From assembly GCA_963744305.1 (NCBI GenBank), contig CAVUTF010000039.1:1-64000 (forward strand): a stretch of DNA of 64,000 bases. The letters run 5' to 3'. The translations under genes and the position numbers were made by a program. Position 1 is the first letter of the stretch; every line of letters begins with the position of its first letter. Below the pieces are notes generated by a model. The model did no database searches, was not told the DNA's origin, and worked only from the letters and a program-made list of their open reading frames with translations. Source of the stretch: FEN-1219 sp963744305. Its GTDB lineage: Bacteria > Pseudomonadota > Gammaproteobacteria > Steroidobacterales > Rariloculaceae. Below are positions 28,800-37,696 of this stretch, in pieces.

Positions 28800-29471
28800 C
28801 ACCCGACCGGTAGTTCGCGAAGGCAAGTTTGACGGAACGATTCAGTCCGGGGCTCGACCACTCGCTGTGGAATCGCGAATCGAGGACATCGGCCGAATCA
28901 GGAAGCGCGCTCACGCACAGTGCGCGCCACAGCAGAACACCGCCGACTAGCATTCTCGGCCATCTTGGCTGCAAAGATCGTGGGCTCCGCATTGCTTCCG
29001 GTCCAGTTAGTGATATCCGCGCAATTCACAGTTGCTCGAGAAGTAGTCGCGCGGCGCGGTCCCGAATCGACATCTCGCCAGTCCGCGCGGTTTATAGAAG
29101 GAGCTCGGACAACCCTGGATGGGCCGTCGGCCAAGCTGTGCGGTCAAAGAGGGCGCTAGTTGCCGCTAACTCGTCGTTCGTGAACTTTTCCGACGAGCGT
29201 CACAAAGTCGGTGACGGTGGCGATTCTTCGGCTCGTCGAGGCTCCGGTCACGAGAACGTGCCGATTCCGACAGCGCGGCTGCTCGCTCTTGCGGCGCTCG
29301 CCGTGGCTGCGGGCACGCGTGCCGGTGGCTCCCGCAACCGACGTGCGCCACCGGGGTCGGATGACGTTCGACTGCGGCGATGCTGGTCATAGCTCGCCGC
29401 ATCCCCGAGCCGTTGGTTGAGCTGTTGGGGTTCCTCAACCGGCTACTGCGATGACGGCGCTGCTCGGCGCG
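28800..29471. other. Intergenic stretch without supported genes
   Basis: This lies between the regulator gene and the DUF2007 gene. Several short frames are open on both strands because of high GC, but none has family motifs, a convincing ribosome binding site or consistent codon use. A minus-strand frame from 28953 begins with a hydrophobic segment (MLVGGVLLWRALCVSALP) and could be a small secreted protein, but it is too weak to call. Confidence 0.4.
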
Positions 29472-29660
29472 CTAGGAATTTCCGAGGACGTCAAGCGCTG
29501 CTTCCACTTGCTCTTCAGGCACTAGCAGCCGCACACCGTCTGCGCCACCCTCCATGCCGACGTCGACGCCGACGATGACCGCAGCGATTCCTGCGGCTCG
29601 CAAGGCGGCATTTGCGAGTTCCGCTTCGACGCGCGACCCATAAGTCTTGATGGACGTCAT
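29472..29660 (-). CDS. DUF2007 domain protein (putative signal-transducing protein)
   Basis: 62 residues, matching the usual 60-75 of the family. TSIKTYGSRVEAELANAALR is the conserved N-terminal strand-helix (family consensus: move between strands and E-A-x-x-A-x-x-x-L), then GIAAVIVG, and the C-terminal GVRLLVPEEQVEAALDVLG is the second repeat of the alpha/beta fold. The family is small, cytoplasmic and of unknown biochemical role. Confidence 0.75.
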   Translation of the reverse strand: MTSIKTYGSRVEAELANAALRAAGIAAVIVGVDVGMEGGADGVRLLVPEEQVEAALDVLGNS

Positions 29661-30012
29661 GACATGAAGCGTAGCAGGTTCGACTCGCAGATGACGATCA
29701 TACTTTGGTGTGCGTTGCTCGCGCGGCCTAGCTCAACTTATTAACGCGCGGTGGACCCGCGAACGCCGTCCGACCTGATTCGTTTCCGTCGTCGCGAGGT
29801 CACGAGCCGCCGCATGGCTCTACCTTGAGCTCATCCTTTCGGGGCCTAGCGCGGAGAGCTGGCTCAGAATGCAGGCTGACTATGACCTGTGGCACGTGAA
29901 GCAGCAGCCGGCGCCCAAAGTTATTCGAGCGAGAACGTCCGCCGCTTCCTAGGCCGACCGGAGCGCCGCGTTTGCAATGCGCGGAGCGCGCGCAGCGGTT
30001 CGTCCAGACCTG
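29661..30012. other. Intergenic stretch, nothing recognised
   Basis: This 352-base region lies between the DUF2007 start and the end of the first bactofilin gene. It must hold the promoter of the DUF2007 gene at its left end. I see no gene, repeat or clear hairpin. Confidence 0.4.
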
Positions 30013-30567
30013 CTAGCCTAGGATCTCGTCCACATTGTCCGCGGTCAGGTCGCTCTTCGACTTCGAGCGCTTGGCCGACGGATTCGGTAGCCGCTGCGTG
30101 TCGCCCGCGTTGTCGTTCCCCGTCTCCATGTCGATGCTGCCGCGGAATTTCGCGCCGTCCTTCAGACTCACGCGCGGCGCATAGAGATTGCCGTGAACGT
30201 TCGCGGAGGTCTCGACGACGATCGACTCTGTCGCGCGGACGTCGCCCTCGAGCTTGCCCTGGATGATCACTCGCCGTCCCATGATGTCGGCTCTCACGTC
30301 GCCGTGCGTTCCGATTGCGAGATTGCTCGCGGTATGCTTGATCGACCCTTCCACGCGGCCCTGGATTAGCAGATCCTCGCTGGCCGTGAGCTCGCCCTTG
30401 AACACGAGAGTCTTGCCGAGCACCGACATTGAGTGTGCGGCGTCATCGGCGTGCGCGGCGCCGTCGCGCCCGAACTGGCCTTGCGGCTCCACCGCTCCCG
30501 CCTGATCACGGTCTGCTTCCGTGGTGCGCCAGGCGCTTGAGTCCCTGCTGTATCGATGACGTTCCAT
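30013..30567 (-). CDS. Bactofilin, type B, left arm
   Basis: 184 residues. A charged disordered N terminus (about 45 residues) is followed by the bactofilin beta-helix: SVLGKTLVFKGELTASEDLL, IQGRVEGSIKHTASNLAIGT, GDVRADIMGRRVIIQGKLEG, DVRATESIVVETSANVHGNL and a last turn FRGSIDME. A polar C-terminal tail follows. Bactofilins polymerise without nucleotide and act as cytoskeletal scaffolds at the membrane. It lies 43 bases downstream of the type A gene in the same operon and is closest to the type B gene at 32902-33483, not to its neighbour. Confidence 0.92.
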   Translation of the reverse strand: MERHRYSRDSSAWRTTEADRDQAGAVEPQGQFGRDGAAHADDAAHSMSVLGKTLVFKGELTASEDLLIQGRVEGSIKHTASNLAIGTHGDVRADIMGRRVIIQGKLEGDVRATESIVVETSANVHGNLYAPRVSLKDGAKFRGSIDMETGNDNAGDTQRLPNPSAKRSKSKSDLTADNVDEILG

Positions 30568-30610
30568 GTTGCTGGCTCCGTATGTGTGTCGGGGGTAATT
30601 CTCTCGCGCG

Positions 30611-31027
30611 TCAGTTGCGGCCTGCGGCGGCCTTTTCGGTGGTTTCGCTCAACTCGAACCGCTTGCCGTCCGCCGCCGCGCCGCTAGCGGCGACGTCCAT
30701 GTCGATCGTACCTTTGAAACGCGCGCCTTCGTCGAGCGTGACGCGCGGTGCGAAGATGTTGCCGGTTACCTTCGCCGATTCGCGAACGGTCACGGAGCCG
30801 CTGCCGTGCAGGTCGCCTTCGACCGTGCCGTCCACTATGATGTTCCTGGCCTCGATGTTGCCTCGGACGGATCCTTCCTGGCCTATCCGCAGGTTTGCGG
30901 TATGGCGGATCGAGCCTTCCACTCGGCCCTTTAGCATCAGGTCCTCATCGGCCGATAGCTCGCCCTTGAACACGAGCGTGGGGCCCAGGACGGAAACCTT
31001 CTCCGAAGCACTGTCGTAGGGGGGCAT
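30611..31027 (-). CDS. Bactofilin, type A, left arm
   Basis: 138 residues from the ATG at 31027, preceded by AAGGAG at 10 bases; the frame is open further upstream but without a ribosome binding site. The core repeats are KVSVLGPTLVFKGELSADED, LMLKGRVEGSIRHTANLRIG, QEGSVRGNIEARNIIVDGTV and ESAKVTGNIFAPRVTLDEGA. The short N terminus (MPPYDSASE) differs from the long one of the B type. It is first in a minus-strand A-B pair and is strikingly similar to the gene at 32473-32868 on the opposite strand. Confidence 0.92.
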   Translation of the reverse strand: MPPYDSASEKVSVLGPTLVFKGELSADEDLMLKGRVEGSIRHTANLRIGQEGSVRGNIEARNIIVDGTVEGDLHGSGSVTVRESAKVTGNIFAPRVTLDEGARFKGTIDMDVAASGAAADGKRFELSETTEKAAAGRN

Positions 31028-31396
31028 GATCTCGTCACTCCTTTGTCCATGCGCGATGATCGCTCGGCGCCACTCCCTGTCGCCAGCGATCACGTTGCTG
31101 CTGCGGACTCACGAATTGCGTGTGCCAATTTAGTCAACCCGCGCGGGCGCGCAACTTGTCTCCGTTCGGCAACGGCGGACTATGGTGACAGGCTCAGGCG
31201 CAGCGCGGCCGCCGAAGATCTCGGCGGTTCTTGAAACCGTGCCGTGCGAGATTACGTCATGTTCGCGGCGAAGCTGGCCGGGGCAAGCAGCGTTTCGCCA
31301 GGCGGCCAAAGTGTGATCTGAGTCCGAGTAGGCGTGGGTTGCGGCACCTAGTCTGCGCAAGGCTGCGAGTCGTCAGCTACTCAAACGGATCACACC
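31028..31396. promoter_or_regulatory. Divergent control region of the bactofilin cluster
   Basis: 369 bases between the left bactofilin pair (minus) and the lipoprotein gene (plus). Promoters for both directions must lie here. Apart from the AAGGAG just upstream of 31027 I see no strong -35/-10 pair or operator. Confidence 0.35.
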
Positions 31397-32372
31397 ATGA
31401 CCAAGCTCAACGGTTGGACCTTCGTTACTGCCGGTGTTTTGGCGCTATCCGGATGCGGCGGAGGCGGTAGCAGCTCGCCCGAGTTGAGCCTTGTCGCGAT
31501 CACGTCGGCGAATGCTCCAGTAATTGCGAGCGCTGTCATGGGTGCAGCGCTCGATGGCGGCGAGCTGGGTGAGTTCACGAGCTTCGGTGCCCCGGCCGCG
31601 TCGCCCAAGTCGACTCTCGTGTACTCAAAAGTCGCCGAGATTCAGCACGCCCAGCTCGACGCGCTCATGAAGCAGAGTCGGACCACCATCATGCAGGTAC
31701 CGATCGGCCCGGAGACGACGACGTGCATAGGCGGCGGCAGTGTGACGTCTTCAGGCAACGTTGCCAATCCGACCACCCTGAGCCCGAACGACACGGTCAT
31801 CTTTGATTTCAACTCATGCGCGGAAGATGGCGCCACTGTCAACGGGCGTTTCGCGATGACGGTGACGAGTTTTGCCGGTGATCTCTCGGCGGGAGCGTTC
31901 TCGTTCGGCTTCAACGTCCAGCTCACGGCGTTCCAAGTCACCGCAGGTACTGACACGGCGACCGCGAACGGCAACATCGCACTGACCGTCAGCGCGTCTT
32001 CAACAGGCAATTTGACGACGAACGGTTACGTCAAATTCTATCTCCATCAGCGACGGCAGCTCGAGCCATACCCTGAGCGGCTACTCGCTCACTGAAATCC
32101 TCGACGCTGCGTCGGGTGCCTTTACGTTGGACGTCGCCGGCACATTAACGAGCACTGCTTTCTCGGGAGCGGTCACGTTCGATACCACTGTCCTCCTGCA
32201 AGGCACCGGCAATGGCTTTGCATTCACAGGACAAGTGCTAATCACGGGTGCGAACGGCGCGACCATCCGAGTCATCGTGCTCGACAGCGCGTTCGTTCGA
32301 CTCGAGGTGGATCTCAACGGTGACGGAACGGCGGACGAAATAGTCGACAAATCTTGGGAGGAGCTGACCTAG
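31397..32372 (+). CDS. Secreted lipoprotein of unknown function, one frameshift
   Basis: About 325 residues if a shift near 32,040 is repaired. The N terminus has a lipoprotein signal (FVTAGVLALSGCGGGGSSSP; lipobox L-S-G-C at residues 17-20), then a Gly/Ser linker. The rest is rich in Thr, Ser, Ala and Gly with alternating strands (VTLPP-like repeats, GRFAMTVTSFAGDLSAGAFS, TANGNIALTVSAS). After the shift the other frame continues HTLSGYSLTEILDAASGAF, FAFTGQVLITGANG, and ends LEVDLNGDGTADEIVDKSW, in which DLNGDGTAD resembles an EF-hand or dockerin-type calcium loop. It sits at the centre of the mirrored bactofilin genes and could be a surface protein placed by them (inference). Confidence 0.6.
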
Positions 32373-32472
32373 GGCCAACGGACTGTGACGGGTTCCCTGG
32401 CATCAACATTTCTGCAAGCTAATCTTCACTCTCGTTTGCCCGGCAGATCACCGACCAATAGGAGCAAGGATC

Positions 32473-32868
32473 ATGAGTAAGCCCTACAACAATGGGCCGG
32501 ATAAAGTTTCCGTCCTCGGCCCGACGCTGGTCTTCAAGGGCGAGCTTATCGCCGAGGAAGATCTTGTGCTCAAAGGACGAGTGGAAGGATCGATTAAACA
32601 CACCGCGAGCTTGAAGATTAGCCAGGAAGGTTCTGTCAAAGGCAACATCAAGGCAGTATCGATTACTGTTGAAGGTGCGGTCGACGGAGATCTCTTCGGA
32701 AGCGAATCAGTCACCGTGCAGGAATCGGCGAAAGTCACCGGCAACATTTACTCGCGCAAAGTGAGCTTGATCGAAGGCGCCCGATTCAAAGGCAGCATCG
32801 ACATGGGGAACGTGGACGCTAGCTCTGAGACGTCTGGTTCCGAAGATGCGGATGCCGAGCGCGCATAA
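32473..32868 (+). CDS. Bactofilin, type A, right arm
   Basis: 131 residues. Core KVSVLGPTLVFKGELIAEED, LVLKGRVEGSIKHTASLKIS, QEGSVKGNIKAVSITVEGAV and ESAKVTGNIYSRKVSLIEGA: the same turns, in the same register, as the minus-strand gene at 30611-31027. The short N terminus is MSKPYNNGPD, comparable to MPPYDSASE. gagcaaggatc lies just before the ATG. It is followed after 33 bases by the type B gene in the same direction. Confidence 0.92.
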   Translation: MSKPYNNGPDKVSVLGPTLVFKGELIAEEDLVLKGRVEGSIKHTASLKISQEGSVKGNIKAVSITVEGAVDGDLFGSESVTVQESAKVTGNIYSRKVSLIEGARFKGSIDMGNVDASSETSGSEDADAERA

Positions 32869-32901
32869 AGCGGCCGCGGCACGCGGCAAGTAAGGGACGG
32901 C

Positions 32902-33483
32902 ATGTTGGACACTCTGTTGAAAGCTATCAAGGACGGCGCCATGCCCAGTAACGCGTCTGGCAAGGATTCGAGCCCAGGAGAGAAAGTGTTCAACACGGAA
33001 TCGCGCGGCGGACTATCGCCCGCACGCGTCGAACCGGAACGTCCCGCACGCGTCGAACCGGAACGTCAGGCGCGGGAAGTGCCCCGGGAGGACACAACGG
33101 CAGCGCGCCACTTGTCCGTCCTCGGTCCGAGCGTAACATTCAGAGGGTCGCTGTCTGCGGAAGAGGACTTGTTGATCCAGGGCCGCGTTGAGGGATCTAT
33201 CGCTCATAACGCGACCAATCTCACGATTGGCCCGCGTGGCGACGTCGAGGCCGATATCGTGGCCCACAGAGTCATCATACAGGGCAAATTGCGGGGCGAC
33301 GTGCGCGCCAGCGAACTAGTCATTGTCGAAGCCTCCGCCCAAGTACACGGCGACATCTTCGCACCGAGCGTCGCGCTCAGAGAAGGTGCAAGATTCAAGG
33401 GGAATATCGACATGGAAGCGGGCGCGGAAGGTCTCGGCGAGAACACAGTGAATGAGCTGCTAACCGAACGCGCACACGGTTAG
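32902..33483 (+). CDS. Bactofilin, type B, right arm
   Basis: 193 residues. A disordered N-terminal third contains a tandem octapeptide ARVEPERP/ARVEPERQ encoded by two 24-base direct repeats (33019-33042 and 33043-33066). The beta-helix then reads LSVLGPSVTFRGSLSAEEDL, LIQGRVEGSIAHNATNLTIG, GDVEADIVAHRVIIQGKLRG and DVRASELVIVEASAQVHGDI, matching the minus-strand gene at 30013-30567 far better than its neighbour. A hairpin follows 12 bases after the stop. Confidence 0.92.
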   Translation: MLDTLLKAIKDGAMPSNASGKDSSPGEKVFNTESRGGLSPARVEPERPARVEPERQAREVPREDTTAARHLSVLGPSVTFRGSLSAEEDLLIQGRVEGSIAHNATNLTIGPRGDVEADIVAHRVIIQGKLRGDVRASELVIVEASAQVHGDIFAPSVALREGARFKGNIDMEAGAEGLGENTVNELLTERAHG

Positions 33484-33494
33484 GCTCCAAAGTT

Positions 33495-33522
33495 TTCTGC
33501 CCGCAACAATGCGCGGGCAGAA
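33495..33522 (+). terminator. Hairpin after the bactofilin operon
   Basis: The perfect 10-bp stem ttctgcccgc (33495-33504) pairs with gcgggcagaa (33513-33522) across an 8-base loop. No T run follows on the plus strand, so it could be a weak or Rho-assisted terminator or an RNA-stabilising hairpin. Confidence 0.5.
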
Positions 33523-33740
33523 CTGCTCAAGCCGCCCGCGACTTGCGTTCTGCTGGCGCAACCCTGCGTTTGCGGTGGGTTCGACCCCATCTGCCCCACC
33601 CATAAAGACAACGTGCTAACGTGTCGGGGCTTTGGTCGGCGCTCCGTGTAGACGCCGCGTAGACACGCAGGGAAAGCTCGTTTCGCGGGCCGCCGGAGAG
33701 GCGGTCAATTTTCTCCCGCGCAACGTTCGGGGTGCACTTC

Positions 33741-35060
33741 ATGAATATCGATAAGACGGCCGCTGCGGCGTCGTTCGCAACGTTACTGTTGGCCGCAGGC
33801 TCGCTCTCTTTCGCCGATCCACCCCCGCCCTTGGATGCCCACGCGACCGACCCGGTCGCGCTCGCGTGGATGGTCGGGTCGCCGCCACCGGTCGACAAAA
33901 CGATCCGTTTCGACGACGGCAGCTTCTATCGCTTCCCGCAGTGGCGCTGGAGCTTTTCCCATTGGCGCGAGTTTCGGCCCACCATCCTCGTCGGGCGCGG
34001 CTCTACGCCGACCCAGCAGCTTCCTCGGTCGGAGCGCACGGACCTCGATGCCGTGACGTTCGTACCGATCGGCGGCTCGTCGCCGATGACGTGGGCGGAT
34101 TCCCTCAGCGCGAACTACACCGATGGCATCGTGATCCTGCATCGCGGCCGCATCGTCTACGAGCGTTATTTTGGCGCGCTGTCCGGCGAGCGGCCGCACG
34201 TCGCTTTCTCGGTGACCAAATCGTTCTTCGGAACGATTGCGGCAATGCTGGTTGGAGAAGGTTTGCTCGACCGAAGCGCGACCGTGTCACGTTATATACC
34301 CGAGCTCGCAAACAGCGGCTTCGGCGACGCAACGGTGGCGCAGGTGCTCGACATGACAACCGCGATCGACTTTGTCGAGAACTACGTCGGCGAATCGGCG
34401 AGCATGGAAGCGTACCGCACTGCCACGGGCTTCATACCTCGAGCTCCCGACGCGGCGGGGCCGAGCTCGATTTACGCGTTCCTTCCAACCCTGCGCAAGA
34501 GCGGGGAGCATGGCGCTGCATTCACGTATCGCACACCCAATTCCGACGTCGTGGGTTGGCTAATCGCACGCGTCACCGGCAAGCCGGCGCATGCCGTGTT
34601 GAGCGAGCGCATCTGGAGTCGCATCGGCGCGGAGGACGACGCGTTCCTGCAGGTGGATGCAGCCGGCACGCCGTTGGTCGGTAGCACCCTAAACGCGCGT
34701 TTGCGAGACTTTGCGCGGTTCGGCGAAATGATGCGTCTCCGCGGCCGTTTCAACGGCCAGCAGATCGTGCCGACGGCCGTGGTGGACGAGATTCGCCGCG
34801 GCGGTAGCCGCGAGGCGTTTGCAAAAGCGGCGTACGCGACGTTGCCGGGCTGGAGCTACAACGATCAGTGGTGGGTGTCGCACGACGATCACGGAGTGTT
34901 CACCGCACGCGGCATTCACGGGCAGGCGATCTACGTCGACCCGAAAGCAGAGATGGTGATCGTGCGTTTTGCATCGCATCCTTTGGCCGGAAACGTGAAT
35001 CTCGACCCGACCTCTCTACCTGCGTACCGCGCGATCGCCGAGCACCTGATGCTGAATTAG
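33741..35060 (+). CDS. Serine hydrolase of the class C beta-lactamase / NylB-like fold
   Basis: 439 residues from the ATG at 33741 (a GTG three codons upstream is less likely). Signal peptide AAAASFATLLLAAGSLSFA. The catalytic S-x-x-K is FSVTK with Ser157 and Lys160. The second motif tyrosine is probably Y263 in FTYRTPNSD, and the K/H-x-G counterpart is IHGQAIYVDP near residue 410. WSYNDQWWVSHDDHGVFTAR resembles 6-aminohexanoate-dimer hydrolases and EstB-type esterases more than true beta-lactamases. It would act in the periplasm on an ester or amide. The gene stands alone between bactofilins and the minus-strand regulon. Confidence 0.85.
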   Translation: MNIDKTAAAASFATLLLAAGSLSFADPPPPLDAHATDPVALAWMVGSPPPVDKTIRFDDGSFYRFPQWRWSFSHWREFRPTILVGRGSTPTQQLPRSERTDLDAVTFVPIGGSSPMTWADSLSANYTDGIVILHRGRIVYERYFGALSGERPHVAFSVTKSFFGTIAAMLVGEGLLDRSATVSRYIPELANSGFGDATVAQVLDMTTAIDFVENYVGESASMEAYRTATGFIPRAPDAAGPSSIYAFLPTLRKSGEHGAAFTYRTPNSDVVGWLIARVTGKPAHAVLSERIWSRIGAEDDAFLQVDAAGTPLVGSTLNARLRDFARFGEMMRLRGRFNGQQIVPTAVVDEIRRGGSREAFAKAAYATLPGWSYNDQWWVSHDDHGVFTARGIHGQAIYVDPKAEMVIVRFASHPLAGNVNLDPTSLPAYRAIAEHLMLN

Positions 35061-35092
35061 TCATAGCGTCGTGTCGTCACGCGCGCTTCTCG

Positions 35093-36190
35093 TCAGAAGT
35101 AGACGTGTAGCTCAGCGAAGAACTCGTCGCGATCGGCCGTGGCGATCCGCCGGACACGCTCATAGTCCCGCGCTCCTATGCGTACTTGCATCAACTGGAT
35201 CGGAGCGTACTCCCAGACGACGCTGTAGCGCTCACGCTCGTCTGCGTCGCGATCGCGATCGGGATCGTAATGCTCGTAGCTAACCTTGACATTGTGTCCT
35301 TTGGCGAAACGCCAATTACCCTCGAGCAGACTCACTTGGGCCTCGAGCTCGCCGCCCACGATTTCGTCGCTGATCCGGTCCACCTCCGCGAGCCATGCGA
35401 TGGGGCCGGTACGCAGTCCGGCAAACAACGACACCATGTCCCGATCGCCGAGATCGGCGTTGTTGGTGTTGTAGCTGGCGCCGATGCGCCAACGCGAGGC
35501 GACGTAGCTCGCCGTCGTGCTCACTTGCTTGCCGGAGTCGGTGTCCGCCGTGCCGGCGGTGCCGTTGCTCAATGCCAGTTGTGCCGACCAGTGGCCGCGC
35601 TCCAAACCGAGCTCGATGCCGTTATCGGGCGTCGCGAAGTTGACGCCGGTCGCTTCGCGGATGAACGCGCTGTCATCCTGCAAACGTAAACCGTAGGGCA
35701 AGAAGAACTTGCCGGCCTTGATCGTATATCTGCCGTTTGCCGGCGTGAGCAATGCGTACGCCTCGCGATTCAATGTGCCGCCCGGCGCAATCTGCTGGTC
35801 GATGTACAGAGTGAGCAGGCTCGGGATCGCACGCAATTCCGTGTACACGGCAGCGCGCGAGATTCCGAGCTCGGAGCGTTCGTCGAGCTCCCCCGTATCC
35901 TCGTAGTCGAGGCCGGTGCGCAAATCCGCACCGATCGCGAGCCATCGGCTCACCTCGCCGGTCCATGCGCCGGCGTCGCCGCCACCGGACACCGTGCGCT
36001 TCGCAACCTCGTTGTACGCGTAGACAGTGCCGAACGCCGTGCGCTTGCCTCCACCCGTGGCGCTAGTGTGGCATTGGGCACACTTGAACCCCGTCGCCAC
36101 CGCAATGTAAGGCTCCGCTGTGGCGTCCCCGCAGAACGAGATCGCTGCGAGGAGCAGCGCGCTGTACAGCGCGTAGCGGGCGTTCGGCAT
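35093..36190 (-). CDS. Outer-membrane porin-like protein with an N-terminal single c-type heme motif
   Basis: 365 residues from the ATG at 36190 (upstream codons in the frame overlap the preceding gene). A signal peptide (YALYSALLLAAISFCGDATA) is followed at once by VATGFKCAQCHTSATGGGKR, a CxxCH heme site at Cys37-His41. The rest alternates polar and hydrophobic residues in the manner of a beta-barrel and ends in VYF with a C-terminal Phe: AGKFFLPYGLRLQDDSAFIR, ASRWRIGASYNTNN, NVKVSYEHYDPDRDRD and AELHVYF. A heme fused to a porin recalls Cyc2-type iron oxidases, though I cannot show homology. It follows the two-CxxCH lipoprotein by 10 bases, so the two probably form one electron-transfer unit (inference). 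Confidence 0.7.
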   Translation of the reverse strand: MPNARYALYSALLLAAISFCGDATAEPYIAVATGFKCAQCHTSATGGGKRTAFGTVYAYNEVAKRTVSGGGDAGAWTGEVSRWLAIGADLRTGLDYEDTGELDERSELGISRAAVYTELRAIPSLLTLYIDQQIAPGGTLNREAYALLTPANGRYTIKAGKFFLPYGLRLQDDSAFIREATGVNFATPDNGIELGLERGHWSAQLALSNGTAGTADTDSGKQVSTTASYVASRWRIGASYNTNNADLGDRDMVSLFAGLRTGPIAWLAEVDRISDEIVGGELEAQVSLLEGNWRFAKGHNVKVSYEHYDPDRDRDADERERYSVVWEYAPIQLMQVRIGARDYERVRRIATADRDEFFAELHVYF

Positions 36191-36200
36191 GGTGCGACGC

Positions 36201-37434
36201 TCAAAAACGCGCGCCACTGTCGATCCACTGGCCAATTTCAACGATCGTCTCCTGGTTGAGGGGCGGCTGACCGAGCGGCATTTGCGCACCGGTCGCCGCC
36301 GTGCCCTCGAGCTTCTGAATCAAATAGCTGTTCGCCGAATCGCCGACACGCACGCGCTGCAGGCTCGGCACTTCCACGCTCGCGACCGCGACCAAGCTCA
36401 TGAAGCTCGCGTTCGCGCTCGACAGGTCCATGCCGCCCGGCAGCCTGTTCGACGGCGGTCCCGTATGGCAGCCGGCGCAGCGCGGCGTGAACACGTCGGT
36501 CTGTATTGACTGCAGCGTTGCTTGCGCCCGCGCGAAGAGGAACTGCGCGACGAATACGCCACCCGCCGCGCCGTCGCCGGAAGGAAATGTGCCGCCGAAT
36601 TCGCCGTCGAGCGCGTTGCTGCTCAGGTCCTGCAGCGTCGCAGGTCCCGAGCCGAGTACCCGCACGCGATACGTATCCTCGATGTTCGGAACGCCGGTAA
36701 GATCGAAAACTGCACTCGAGCTGTTCACCATTGGCACGGTCACCGCTGCCGCAATGATCGTGACCTCGTTGCCGTCCGCGAACGTACCGTCGCCGCCGCT
36801 GCGATCGACGAGGAACGTGGTTGCGTTCACCGTCGACGCATCGAGCTCGCGATCGAACATCGCCGTTATCGAAACGGGCAGCGCGGTCAAGGTGCTTGAA
36901 GGCAGCGGCGACAACGATGTGATGCGAATGGGATTCCTCGGCGGCGGCGTAGGAAGACCTTGCGCGCCGTCGGTGATCCACTGCCGGATCACGTTGATGT
37001 CCGCCTGCGGGAGCGGCGTGCCGTTCAGCGGCATGCGCCCGCCGACCGCGGCCGTGCCCTCCAGCTTTTGAATCAGATAGCTCGCGCTCGGATTGCCGGG
37101 CGCGACGCGCAACACGCCGGGTGCCTCGCCGCTCGCGACGCCGACGAGCAGCCCGTAGCTGTTTGCCGCGTCGAGCCGCAAGCCGACGGGTGCGCTCGCG
37201 CCGAAGTGGCACGTCGCGCAGATCGGCGTAAACACACCGTCCTGAATGGATGCGAAGGTTGCTTGCAGATTCGGATTGTCACCGGTCGGAGGCGGCGGTT
37301 CTCCTCCTCCATAGCCGCCATCCCCGCTGCCCGCCGCTGCCGCTGCAAGCGGCAAGCAATGCAGCTACGGTCAGCAGCGAGGTCGCTCGTGACACGGAGC
37401 GCCCCGCGAACAGGCGCCTCAAGAGCAAGTGCAT
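36201..37434 (-). CDS. Lipoprotein with two c-type heme (CxxCH) domains, one frameshift
   Basis: About 410 residues. The first part (ATG 37434, or 37473 upstream) is a lipoprotein signal: LLLRRLFAGRSVSRATSLLT, then VAALLAACSGSGG. A frameshift near 37,330 leads into the long frame. The first cytochrome-like domain has FTPICATCHFGASAPVGLRL, then SYLIQKLEGTAAVGGRMP and INVIRQWITDGAQ. An Ig-like domain (LDASTVNATTFLVDRSGGDG) lies in the middle. The second cytochrome-like domain repeats the pattern: FTPRCAGCHTGPPSNRLPGG, then SYLIQKLEGTAATGAQMPL and VEIGQWIDSGARF. It is the first gene of a two-gene operon under promoter A and would sit on the outer membrane facing its barrel partner. Confidence 0.78.
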
Positions 37435-37523
37435 CTCGTAGAGTTCGTCGATGGCGCGGTTACTTTCGCCCATAGCTCGTTCCTCGCTGACGGTGACAAG
37501 TGCGCATTGCGCAATGGTTGGCG

Positions 37524-37581
37524 AGTATTCTGATTGCTCGAGCCTGCGTCCTCGCCGAAGCTCCGCGATTCTTGGCCGAAA
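37524..37581 (-). promoter_or_regulatory. AraC-type operator and promoter A
   Basis: Read on the minus strand: distal half-site TTTCGGCCAAGA (37570-37581), proximal half-site CTTCGGCGAGGA (37549-37560) exactly 21 bases on, and AATACT as a -10-like hexamer at 37524-37529. The same geometry is found at 39256-39313 and 44920-44977. The -35 position is covered by the proximal half-site, as in activator-dependent promoters. The predicted start of transcription is near 37,517, about 83 bases before the ATG at 37434. Confidence 0.65.
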
Positions 37582-37696
37582 CCCCGTGGATGCTCTGTCA
37601 GACATTGCGGTCAGCCCGTCGCGCGCACGAAGTGCGGCGACGGTTGACCAAACAGCGAAGCCAGGTCACCGGTTGAGGTTGGCGGTGTAAACGCGC

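Noticed and set aside
29175..29205. ctcgtcg/cgacgag hairpin as a terminator
   Set aside because: The stem is only 7 bp with a long loop and no T run, and there is no gene immediately upstream that it would serve.
28829..29392. Plus-strand open frame of 187 codons in the gap after the CadC-like regulator
   Set aside because: It has no ribosome binding site, domain or plausible composition; it alternates with equally open frames on the other strand.
31028..31396. A palindromic centre for the bactofilin inverted duplication
   Set aside because: The protein-coding arms are mirrored, but I could not find extended inverted DNA identity in the gap, so the duplication seems old.
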